A stretch of DNA of 6,974 nucleotides from an uncultured Collinsella sp. Lineage in GTDB: Bacteria > Actinomycetota > Coriobacteriia > Coriobacteriales > Coriobacteriaceae. The translations under genes and the position numbers were made by a program. Positions 1 to 5,805 of the stretch are shown one piece after another. The number at the start of each line of letters is the position of its first letter. Positions within the stretch are counted from its first letter, which is position 1. The stretch covers positions 1 to 6,974 of the forward strand of contig URNM01000098.1 in assembly GCA_900549185.1 (NCBI GenBank), in the 5' to 3' direction. The notes below the pieces were generated by a model that worked only from the letters and a program-made list of their open reading frames with translations, did no database searches and was not told where the DNA came from.

Positions 1-332
1 GGGTAACGCCCGAGGGCAAGATCGCGGGCTTTTTGCGCCTGTCGCTGCCCGATCGCGCGTTTGTTGCCGCGCATGCGGACGTGCTGCCGACGACGCCGGA
101 CGAGGCAATGATTCGCGAGGTGCACGTGTATGGCATGGCGGCGCGCGTGGGCGATCAAGGCCAGGCGGCTCAGCATCACGGTCTGGGGCGTCTGCTTGTG
201 GAGCGTGCGTGCCAGATTGCTTGGGACGCGGGTTATGCGCACATCAACGTGATCAGCGCAATCGGTACGCGCGAGTACTATCGCCACCTTGGTTTTTACG
301 ACCATGGCCTCTATCTGCAAAAGGAGCTCTAG
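1..332 (+). CDS. elp3: C-terminal part of Elp3-family tRNA U34 radical SAM/acetyltransferase (5' truncated)
   Basis: The frame is open from base 3 to the TAG at 330-332 (109 codons) with no stop or convincing start, so the gene enters from beyond the contig edge. What is visible is the GNAT acetyltransferase end: a MIREVHVYG strand, then the acetyl-CoA-binding loop QHHGLGRLL (Q-x-x-G-x-G), a helix, NVISAIGTREYYRHLGF, and a short C-terminal YLQKEL. The run HVYG / QHxGxG / GxREYYRxLG is characteristic of the C-terminus of archaeal and bacterial Elp3. Known family members are about 500-550 residues long, with a radical SAM Fe-S domain before the GNAT domain. They add a carboxymethyl group to the wobble uridine (cm5U34) of tRNAs using SAM and acetyl-CoA. 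Only about the last fifth is seen here. A stand-alone GNAT enzyme is possible but less likely, given how specific these strings are. The next gene begins on the base after the stop codon. Confidence 0.85.
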   Translation, partial: VTPEGKIAGFLRLSLPDRAFVAAHADVLPTTPDEAMIREVHVYGMAARVGDQGQAAQHHGLGRLLVERACQIAWDAGYAHINVISAIGTREYYRHLGFYDHGLYLQKEL

Positions 333-1220
333 ATGAACAAGCCGAGTGTTTCCGCCGGAGTCGTTGCCGGCGTTGCTCTGGGAGCCGCGGCGCTGGGTGC
401 GGCCGCTGTCGCTGTTCGTGCTGCCTGTCTGCAGGTTGCGCGGACCCGCAACGGGTTGGCGCGTGTGAAGCGCGTGCACGATGAAGGCGGTGACGAGGTC
501 CGCGTGCTCGTGCAAGGTGGCGTCTACCAAAGCGCAAGCTATGTTTGCGATCGTTGGGCGGAGCCGGTCTTTGCGTACTATCGCGCATTTGACGATGTGT
601 TTGAGGCCGAGGACGCGATGCGCGATGCCTGCGGGCATGGTATCGACCGTATGCTCATGTTGGGTGGCGGCGGGTTTGCCTATCCCAAGCTTGCACTGTT
701 GTCACATGAGGGCTTGCGCATGGACGTTATTGAGTACGATGCCGAGATTACGCGTCTGGCGCGCCGCTGGTTTTACTTGGATGAGCTGGAGCGCACGGCG
801 GGAGATCGCCTGCGGGTGATTACCGCCGAGGCTCGCTCCTATTTGGGCATAACGAGCGTGGGGCATCGTCGCTACGACGTGGTCGTGAGCGACTGTTTTG
901 GCGGTGCCGAGCCCGTGCGCGAGCTGGCGACGGTTGAAGCGTTGCGTTTGGTGCGGGGCAGCCTAAATGTCGGTGGCGTCTACGTTGCCAATATCGTGAG
1001 CGCAAGCGAGGGGAGCGATGTGACGTTCCTGCGCGATTGCGCTGCCACGGCACTCGAGGTATTCGCCCACGCCTGGGTGGTCCCATGTGGCGATGCGAAG
1101 TTCGGCGGCGAGGAAAACTACCTGCTCATCGCCAGCGACGGCAACTACGCCTTTGCCGAAGCCGTGCCTTTCGATGCCGACTTTCTCGGTGCCGCCCTCC
1201 ACGACCAGCATTGGGAGTAG
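333..1220 (+). CDS. Membrane-anchored spermidine-synthase-like Rossmann-fold protein
   Basis: This 295-residue protein starts at the ATG touching the Elp3 stop, with AAGGAG at 321-326 six bases upstream; coupled translation is likely. Residues 8-31 form an Ala/Gly/Val-rich hydrophobic segment, probably one membrane anchor, with the rest cytoplasmic. The body has the SAM/decarboxy-SAM fold of spermidine synthases: a glycine loop LMLGGGGFAYP (108-118), an acidic strand end DVIEYD (131-136), TAEARSYL (164-171) and YDVVVSDCFGG (181-191). In true aminopropyltransferases the last motif is normally D-[ST]-[ST]-D-P, with both aspartates at the active site. Here the first Asp (187) is kept but the second position is Gly190. 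I infer that it belongs to the spermidine-synthase-like family but may not make spermidine; a methyltransferase or other small-molecule transferase role is possible. Its pairing with Elp3 gives no obvious shared pathway. Confidence 0.8.
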   Translation: MNKPSVSAGVVAGVALGAAALGAAAVAVRAACLQVARTRNGLARVKRVHDEGGDEVRVLVQGGVYQSASYVCDRWAEPVFAYYRAFDDVFEAEDAMRDACGHGIDRMLMLGGGGFAYPKLALLSHEGLRMDVIEYDAEITRLARRWFYLDELERTAGDRLRVITAEARSYLGITSVGHRRYDVVVSDCFGGAEPVRELATVEALRLVRGSLNVGGVYVANIVSASEGSDVTFLRDCAATALEVFAHAWVVPCGDAKFGGEENYLLIASDGNYAFAEAVPFDADFLGAALHDQHWE

Positions 1221-1365
1221 TCAATTTGTGACGGGCTCTATGGTTTTGTCAATCATACGCTTCATCTATTTTCAGCATGACGCATCTGGACGCCCGGCGC
1301 CAACGCGCCTCATCTTCGGTTGATTTCGCCGCCCGCTAGGCCAAAATTGTCATCGGAAGTATCAA
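1221..1365. other. Intergenic gap before the MFS gene, no firm promoter
   Basis: The gap of 145 bases separates the GC-rich left block from the AT-richer transporter gene. It holds a five-base-pair hairpin, GGCGC-CAAC-GCGCC (1296-1309), without a following T-run, so it is not a convincing terminator. TTGTCA at 1246-1251 with TATTTT at 1267-1272 resembles a sigma-70 promoter, but the 15-base spacing is short. A second weak pair is TTGATT (1320-1325) with CAAAAT (1342-1347), which would leave almost no leader before the GGAAG ribosome site at 1355-1359. A transporter promoter is expected here, but I cannot place it with confidence. Confidence 0.3.
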
Positions 1366-2565
1366 ATGAACAAGCAAGCCACTACGCAATTGCACGTCTA
1401 TTCCGCCTTTTTCGTTCTCGCGGGATTTGTTTTAAATCGGGGAGTGTTTCTACTTTTCCTTGCGGAGAAAGGAATGTCTGTCACGGAAATCGCGCTTTAT
1501 CAAGCCCTGTTTAACATTGCAACGGTCGTCCTCGAGCTGCCAACAGGGCTGATAGGCGATTTCTTTGGAAAGAAGTTCTCGATTCAAGTGGGCGTGCTGC
1601 TGCTTTTCTTCCATACGGCTGGCATGCTGTTGATCTCAGGCCCCTTTCTCGTCGCGCTTTCCCTTGTTGAGGCACTCGCCTACTCCCTTCAATCGGGATC
1701 CGAACAAGCACTTTTATATGAAATTGCCCGAAATGCCGGTCAAGGAGAGCGCTTCCTCACCATCAACGCTCGGCTGCTTGCCGCGCAATCAATCGCGACG
1801 GGAGTGGCAATCGTACTTGGATCATTCATTGCCCAAGTATCTTGGAGTGCCCTCTACGTATGCGTTTCCGTTTTCTATCTCCTGCAGCTTTTCCTTCTGT
1901 ATCCCATTGAGAGGATGGAAACGACCCATTCCAAAAACTCTGGGGAGGAAAGGTTTGACGTAGCCAAGGTCTTCAGACGCGAAACCTGGTGCATTGGAGA
2001 ATCCGCTTTTGCGGTGTTGCTTCTTCTAATCGGCACAAGCATGCTCGATGGATTCTATGGGAGTTATTACAACTTGAATCAGTTGGTATTCGACGCATTT
2101 GATGCTCCCGTCTCCATAATAGGAATCTTTTTCGGTGCATCCTATGCAGTAAATGCGACGGCCTACATTGCAGCAGATTTCTTCTCATCGCGTTTCGGGA
2201 AAAGAAATACCATGCTCGGCTCGATGCTAATCGAGGCCGGTCTTTTCATGATTCTTCCGTGGTTCGCTTCAAATCCGCTGTGTTTGTTTGGCCTTAGCAT
2301 GGTGCTTTGTTTTCTCCCAGAAGTGGTGTACATCACTTCGGAAAACTTAATCCAAGACGCGGTAGCGGACGATCTCCGCGCGACGATCCTTTCCGTCGCG
2401 TCTCTGGTAAGGGCTCTCTTTTCTGCAATGTTTTTCTCCATATTTGGATATGTGTTGGGGTTATATCCCATTCAGATAGCGCTCGGTGTTATTGGCGCAA
2501 TCGCGATAGCAATTACCGCCGTTGTTTCTTTAAAAATGGTAGGAATACATGTCTCCAAGAATTGA
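1366..2565 (+). CDS. Major facilitator superfamily (MFS) transporter, substrate unknown
   Basis: This 399-residue protein is almost entirely hydrophobic, with about twelve membrane segments in two halves. A polar cytoplasmic loop lies around residues 181-210 (IERMETTHSKNSGEERFDVA). The MFS motif A is clear between segments 2 and 3: GLIGDFFGKK (61-70), preceded by the common ELPTG. A degenerate copy, ADFFSSRFGKR (270-280), sits at the matching place in the second half, as expected for the duplicated MFS fold. The length is normal for a 12-TM MFS. The ATG at 1366 has GGAAG six bases upstream. It probably exports or imports a small molecule by proton coupling; the sequence does not reveal the substrate, and drug-efflux-like permeases are the nearest general type. 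Its base composition is lower in GC than both flanking blocks (23 of 60 bases GC at 2041-2100), suggesting transfer. A small frame overlaps its 3' end. Confidence 0.9.
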   Translation: MNKQATTQLHVYSAFFVLAGFVLNRGVFLLFLAEKGMSVTEIALYQALFNIATVVLELPTGLIGDFFGKKFSIQVGVLLLFFHTAGMLLISGPFLVALSLVEALAYSLQSGSEQALLYEIARNAGQGERFLTINARLLAAQSIATGVAIVLGSFIAQVSWSALYVCVSVFYLLQLFLLYPIERMETTHSKNSGEERFDVAKVFRRETWCIGESAFAVLLLLIGTSMLDGFYGSYYNLNQLVFDAFDAPVSIIGIFFGASYAVNATAYIAADFFSSRFGKRNTMLGSMLIEAGLFMILPWFASNPLCLFGLSMVLCFLPEVVYITSENLIQDAVADDLRATILSVASLVRALFSAMFFSIFGYVLGLYPIQIALGVIGAIAIAITAVVSLKMVGIHVSKN

Positions 2566-2629
2566 TATATCGATTGACGAGCTGCCCGAAGCGTCGAGCC
2601 TTCTTGATGGCTACGGGTGTACGCGTTAG
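2549..2629 (+). CDS. Tiny 26-codon ORF overlapping the MFS 3' end (possible 5' half of a frameshifted gene)
   Basis: This frame begins at an ATG inside the last codons of the transporter, overlapping it by 17 bases, and has AGGA at 2541-2544 four bases upstream. That overlap and ribosome site are typical of a coupled operon partner. It encodes MSPRIDISIDELPEASSLLD and a few more residues, then hits TAG at 2627-2629. I recognise no family. The acidic, non-hydrophobic peptide does not look like a membrane protein. The start signals are good but the product is very short, and a different frame remains open immediately downstream. It may therefore be the beginning of a gene broken by a frameshift rather than a gene in itself. 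Confidence 0.25.
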   Translation: MSPRIDISIDELPEASSLLDGYGCTR

Positions 2630-2768
2630 CTTTGAATCGGTGGGCCTTAATGCCGAGGAATATCAGCGTTTTATCGATGCTGGCGGAATAGTAATGGTCT
2701 CGGGCGAAGATTGCTATATCTTACCAGGGGTGAACCGTTTAATCCTGCCCCAGACTAGTGACTTATAA
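2607..2768 (+). CDS. Small hypothetical 53-residue ORF, possibly the 3' part of a frameshifted gene
   Basis: The frame runs from ATG 2607 to TAA 2766-2768 and encodes MATGVRVSFESVGLNAEEYQ, a helical-looking RFIDAGGIVMVSGEDCYIL stretch and a short tail. The composition is protein-like (mixed charged and hydrophobic residues), but there is no good ribosome site before this ATG. It overlaps the upstream 26-codon frame by 23 bases. Either it is made by coupling to that frame, or one base change joined two frames that used to encode a single protein of about 73 residues (LLDGYGCTR running into VSFESVGL). I recognise no domain. A strong stem-loop starts eight bases after the stop, which fits the end of a transcription unit. 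Confidence 0.35.
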   Translation: MATGVRVSFESVGLNAEEYQRFIDAGGIVMVSGEDCYILPGVNRLILPQTSDL

Positions 2769-2775
2769 TTGCGGC

Positions 2776-2812
2776 TTCCCGTCTACGTCTGCACTAGACG
2801 TGGATGCGGGAA
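2776..2812. terminator. Strong stem-loop after the MFS/small-ORF unit, U-poor
   Basis: TTCCCG at 2776-2781 pairs with CGGGAA at 2807-2812, and TCTACGTCT at 2782-2790 pairs with AGACGTGGA at 2796-2804 (one G-T pair). This leaves a two-base bulge (TG, 2805-2806) and a five-base loop GCACT. The result is a 15-bp stem eight bases after the last plus-strand stop codon and inside a convergent gap, the expected place for a terminator. Neither side carries a proper T-run (ACTTCCCC follows on the plus strand), so it may be a weak or factor-assisted terminator or an RNA 3'-end stabiliser. Confidence 0.45.
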
Positions 2813-3194
2813 ACTTCCCCTTAATGCAATTCACAATATGTTGAAAATTCAGGTCGCGGAACGCGATAGGTCTTAGTTTTTGGGTGCTGCAGTCGGCAAT
2901 TTACTCTGCGGGTTTTGGCACTATGAAGGAATTTAGACTTTTCTTGTAACATTAAAATCACAACGATTGGTGGCTGCAGCCCTGCTTAGCAAATCTAATT
3001 CCTGAATAATAAGCACCTTACATGACAAGTGTACTTTACCGTTCTGCCCCTTTTTGCCCGTAAAGACAAGGGGTCTTCTGCCAGTTACCTTTTGTTTTTG
3101 CAGGGGAGGGGCCATTTTGACGGCCACTACATACGAGATTGATCTTATTTGCGGTCCATCGAAATCGTTGGACGACATTAAGTAGCTAAAATAG
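2813..3194. other. AT-rich convergent intergenic region with several small stem-loops
   Basis: These 382 bases lie between the converging plus-strand and minus-strand units and contain no convincing gene. The GC content is low (23 of 60 at 2941-3000). I see three foldback elements: TCGCG-GAA-CGCGA at 2854-2866, followed ten bases later by a five-T run (2877-2881); CCCCTT at 3047-3052 pairing with AAGGGG at 3068-3073, with an inner TTTG/TAAA stem; and GTCCATCG at 3154-3161 against CGTTGGAC at 3166-3173 with one mismatch. The density of foldbacks with no protein gene fits a dispersed repeat, a decayed gene, or an untranslated RNA. I cannot choose between them from the sequence. Confidence 0.4.
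2933..3178 (-). CDS. Doubtful 81-codon ORF in the convergent gap
   Basis: On the minus strand an ATG at 3178-3176 opens 81 codons to TAA at 2935-2933. The product begins MSSNDFDGPQIRSISYVVAV, is rich in Lys and Arg in the middle (QKQKVTGRRPLVFTGKKGQN), and has no recognisable domain. There is no ribosome site before the first ATG or before the internal ATG at 3115. The frame overlaps two of the stem-loops seen in this region. A real gene is therefore less likely than a chance frame over a repeat or structured RNA. It is listed because it is the only long frame between the stem-loop and the helicase stop. Confidence 0.18.
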   Translation of the reverse strand: MSSNDFDGPQIRSISYVVAVKMAPPLQKQKVTGRRPLVFTGKKGQNGKVHLSCKVLIIQELDLLSRAAATNRCDFNVTRKV

Positions 3195-3244
3195 CCCCGT
3201 TCCAAAAAGACTGGTTAACAAACCCCGTCCCAAAAAGACTGGTC
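3195..3244. repeat. Tandem 22-bp repeat (two copies) abutting the helicase stop codon
   Basis: Copy 1 (3195-3216) reads CCCCGTTCCAAAAAGACTGG plus TT. Copy 2 (3223-3244) reads CCCCGTCCCAAAAAGACTGG plus TC. They differ at one base in the first 20 and are separated by six bases (AACAAA), a 28-base period. Copy 2 ends on the base before the reverse-complement stop codon of the helicase gene (3245-3247). In the direction of helicase transcription each copy contains a five-T run (CAGTCTTTTTGG), but no stable GC stem precedes it, so a classical terminator is not supported. The position suggests a 3'-end element or a dispersed intergenic repeat. Confidence 0.7.
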
Positions 3245-5689
3245 TTAGGCGTGGTCGCGCCAGCCGAGAACGCGCTGCTTCATGACCTCTATGTCGAGCA
3301 CGCCTTCGGCAAAGCCCTTGCGCACGAGCTCTTCGGGAACAAACTCGTCGTAGCGATCAAAATAAGGCACCTCGCCAGGATAGACGAGCTCGATGGGGTC
3401 GAAGTCCTTCTCGGCCTCGGCGGCGAGCGCCTCAAAGAACGTCATCTCGTCGGCTTTCATCTTAAACTGCATAAAGTACGGGCGTGATGGGTCGAGTCCG
3501 CGAAGGCCCAGCTCAGCGGCACATTTAATCTTGAGCATGCGCTCGAGCGCCAAAAAGGCGTAGCTGCCCAGCCAGGGGAAGAGCACCCAGGTATCGCCGC
3601 CCAGGTTGATGAGCGGTTTAGTTCCCGCACCCGAAAGCTTGGCCGTATGACGAGCCTGCGCTAAGCGGGCCCGTGCGTTACCCATGAGGTACGGATATGT
3701 TGCGTGCTCGTTGAGCGCCTTGCGCATGCGCTCGAGTACGTGCGTGTTGATGTCACCGGGACAGTCGCCAAAGTAGGCCGGCACACGGCCTTTGACCTGC
3801 GTGGCAAAGACGGTATGACGCTTCCAGTCAACTTCCTCGACAATCCAGCAGTGTCCGGCGATGGCGATGCGCTCGCCGGGCGGTGGGGGATTGACGATCG
3901 TGCCCAACTCGGCCGACTCGCTGCGAACGGTGAACTCCTCGTTTTCCTGGAACACGGCGTAGAACTTAAAGTTGTTAATGATGCGCTCCCCCGCGAGGCC
4001 CACGATGAGCCCGCCACCTTCGGTGACCTGGATATGGTCGATCTTAATGAGGTGACGTAGCAGCACACGGTAATCGTCTGCCGAGACACGGTGGAAATAG
4101 CTGAGCGTGAGCACGCGCTGGGCAAGTTCGGCCGGCGTGAGCTCGCCGGTGCTGGCGAGGGTCGACATAGTCTGGTGATAGAGCAGACTGTAGGGGAGTC
4201 GATCGAGCTCGGGCGGCTCGACCCACTTTTCCTCGCGATAGAGTTGTACGAGCGCGATACCCTGCAGGAGCTTCCAGGGAATGGTTTCGGGCATCATCGT
4301 GCGCGGCTCGGGCTCTTCCTCGCGCATGACGAACCACATCTCGGGCGGAAGATCGCGGCGCCCCGTGCGGCCCATTCGCTGCAAAAAAGAGCTGACGGTA
4401 AACGGCGCGTCGATCTGAAACGCACGCTCCAGACGGCCGATATCGATACCGAGTTCCAGCGTAGAGGTGGTGACGGTTGTCTGTGCCTGCTCTTCATCGC
4501 GCATGAGTTCTTCGGCCGTCTCGCGTAGTGATGCCGAAAGGTTGCCGTGATGGATTAGAAAGCGGTCGGGCTCGTGTCGACTTTCGCAGTAGCTGCGCAG
4601 CATGGAGCACACGGCCTCTGCCTCCTCGCGCGAGTTGGCAAAGACCAGGCACTTGCGGCCGCGCGTATGCTCAAAGATATAGCCCATACCGGGGTCGGCG
4701 TTGTCGGGTGCGGTGTCGGTGGGGTTGAGAAGCGTCTGCTCGGTGGCCCGGGGGATGTCGACTTCGCCCTCGGGGGCCGAGGAAGCGCGACTGTCCTTGG
4801 GGGCAGCCTTGCCCCGTGCCTGCTCGCGACGTTGGCGGCGTTCCTCCTGTGTGAGTTGTCCGCTATGGCGCATGTCTTGGGTGCTGACGGGCAGTGCCGC
4901 GGGTGCCGCTGCCTCAATGCGCTCGCATGCAAGCACTTCGGCCTCTTGAGGACCCATGCCCTCGAATCCCCGCTGCTGAGCCTGGGGACCCGAGTTGTAG
5001 AAGTGCTCCATGGAGATACGCCACACGCGACGCGGCTCCTCAAAGCGGGGGATAACGCAGTCGCGCCCCGTCCCCTGCGACAGGAAGGCGCCCGTGCGCT
5101 CGGGGTCGCCGATGGTTGCCGACAGACCGATGCGGCGGGGCTGCACGCCTGCCATGCGCGAGAGCCGCTCGATAAGGCAGAGCGTCTGCCCGCCGCGGTC
5201 GCCGCGCATGAGCGAATGGACCTCGTCGATGACCACATAGCGCAGATCGCAGAACATGCGCGGGATCGCCATGTGCTTATGGATTAAGAGCGCTTCGAGT
5301 GACTCGGGCGTAATCTGCAAGATGCCGCTCGGTTTTTTGATGAGCTTAGCCTTGTGCGACTGCGAGACATCGCCATGCCAGTGCCAGACAGGGATATTGG
5401 CTTCTTCGCACAGGTCGTTGAGGCGGACGAATTGGTCATTGATGAGCGCCTTGAGGGGGCCAATGTAGAGGGCGCCCACGCTTGCGGGCGGGTTCTCCCA
5501 AAACTCGGTCAGGATGGGAAAAAAGGCTGCCTCGGTTTTGCCGGAAGCCGTGGATGCCGTCAGGAGCACATTGTCCTGCGTGTTAAAGATGGCATCTGCC
5601 GCCGCAACCTGGATAGAGCGCAAGCTCTCCCAATCGTGGGAGTAGATGAAGTCTTGGATAAACGGGGCGTAGCGGTCAAAGGCGTTCAC
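3245..5689 (-). CDS. Lhr/BrxHI-type DEAD/DEAH-box helicase
   Basis: This is a large superfamily 2 ATP-dependent helicase. I choose GTG at 5689 (814 residues), because GAGGAGG lies four bases upstream; a longer TTG reading at 5731 lacks such a site. In GTG numbering the first RecA domain has TASTASGKT (Walker A, 44-52), GPLKAL (motif Ia, 77-82), TPESLEALL, IDEVHSL (DEVH, 154-160) and LSATIGD (189-195). A charged, low-complexity stretch follows at about 234-336. The second RecA domain has CLVFANSREEAEAV (347-360), TSTLELGIDIGR (408-419) and QRMGRTGRRD (437-446). The remaining 370 residues resemble the winged-helix and beta-rich C-terminal parts of Lhr-like helicases. It is the last gene of a minus-strand unit, downstream of a BrxD-like ATPase. 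That order matches brxD-brxHI in type 2 BREX and similar pairs in TerB-linked DNA-processing operons. It probably moves along or remodels DNA with the ATPase; whether it acts in defence or repair is open. Confidence 0.88.
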   Translation of the reverse strand: MNAFDRYAPFIQDFIYSHDWESLRSIQVAAADAIFNTQDNVLLTASTASGKTEAAFFPILTEFWENPPASVGALYIGPLKALINDQFVRLNDLCEEANIPVWHWHGDVSQSHKAKLIKKPSGILQITPESLEALLIHKHMAIPRMFCDLRYVVIDEVHSLMRGDRGGQTLCLIERLSRMAGVQPRRIGLSATIGDPERTGAFLSQGTGRDCVIPRFEEPRRVWRISMEHFYNSGPQAQQRGFEGMGPQEAEVLACERIEAAAPAALPVSTQDMRHSGQLTQEERRQRREQARGKAAPKDSRASSAPEGEVDIPRATEQTLLNPTDTAPDNADPGMGYIFEHTRGRKCLVFANSREEAEAVCSMLRSYCESRHEPDRFLIHHGNLSASLRETAEELMRDEEQAQTTVTTSTLELGIDIGRLERAFQIDAPFTVSSFLQRMGRTGRRDLPPEMWFVMREEEPEPRTMMPETIPWKLLQGIALVQLYREEKWVEPPELDRLPYSLLYHQTMSTLASTGELTPAELAQRVLTLSYFHRVSADDYRVLLRHLIKIDHIQVTEGGGLIVGLAGERIINNFKFYAVFQENEEFTVRSESAELGTIVNPPPPGERIAIAGHCWIVEEVDWKRHTVFATQVKGRVPAYFGDCPGDINTHVLERMRKALNEHATYPYLMGNARARLAQARHTAKLSGAGTKPLINLGGDTWVLFPWLGSYAFLALERMLKIKCAAELGLRGLDPSRPYFMQFKMKADEMTFFEALAAEAEKDFDPIELVYPGEVPYFDRYDEFVPEELVRKGFAEGVLDIEVMKQRVLGWRDHA

Positions 5690-5744
5690 GGGGCCTCCTC
5701 TCAAAAACGAATCTCTCAACGCGGCTGGCAACGGCTTGCTGCAT
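5676..5744 (-). CDS. Possible 22-codon leader ORF overlapping the helicase start
   Basis: On the minus strand an ATG at 5744-5742 follows GAGG (complement of 5750-5753) at five bases. It opens 22 codons (MQQAVASRVERFVFERRPRE and two more) ending at TGA 5678-5676. The stop falls 13 bases past the helicase GTG, so the two overlap in different frames. This layout could couple helicase translation to a short leader, or it could be chance. No family is recognisable in so short a peptide. Confidence 0.2.
   Translation of the reverse strand: MQQAVASRVERFVFERRPRERL
5690..5700 (-). promoter_or_regulatory. Strong ribosome binding site that fixes the helicase GTG start
   Basis: On the minus strand GAGGAGG (complement of 5694-5700) is followed by CCCC and then the GTG at 5689-5687. 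It is the best Shine-Dalgarno match in the gap between the two minus-strand genes. It makes GTG the likely start instead of the TTG 14 codons upstream, which has nothing comparable before it. Confidence 0.7.
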
Positions 5745-5772
5745 TACTGCCTCAACGTTTGCCCAGATAGAA

Positions 5773-5805
5773 CCTACCAAAATAAACCTGTCCCTTTTTG
5801 GCAGG
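5773..5805 (-). terminator. Hairpin directly after the ATPase stop codon (attenuator or 3'-end element)
   Basis: CCTACCAAAA at 5773-5782 and TTTTGGCAGG at 5796-5805 form an inverted repeat. On the minus-strand RNA it is a ten-base-pair stem (CCUGCCAAAA with UUUUGGUAGG, one G-U pair) with a 13-base loop. It starts on the base right after the TAG stop of the BrxD-like gene. The stem is A/U-rich at the top and no U-run follows, so full termination is doubtful. It may lower readthrough into the helicase gene or protect the upstream message. Confidence 0.45.

Noticed and set aside
1296..1309. GGCGC-CAAC-GCGCC hairpin as a terminator for the left operon
   Set aside because: The stem is only five base pairs and no T-run follows; such short foldbacks are common by chance at this GC content.
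3195..3244. CRISPR-like array
   Set aside because: There are only two 22-base copies, six bases apart, far too close for spacers, and no cas genes are present.
4574..5287. 237-codon plus-strand open frame opposite the helicase
   Set aside because: It is antisense to the motif-bearing helicase frame, with no recognisable domain and no ribosome site; a shadow of codon bias.
5690..5731. Upstream TTG start for the helicase (828 residues)
   Set aside because: The extra 14 residues have no ribosome site before the TTG, and the segment includes the strong GAGGAGG that serves the GTG at 5689.
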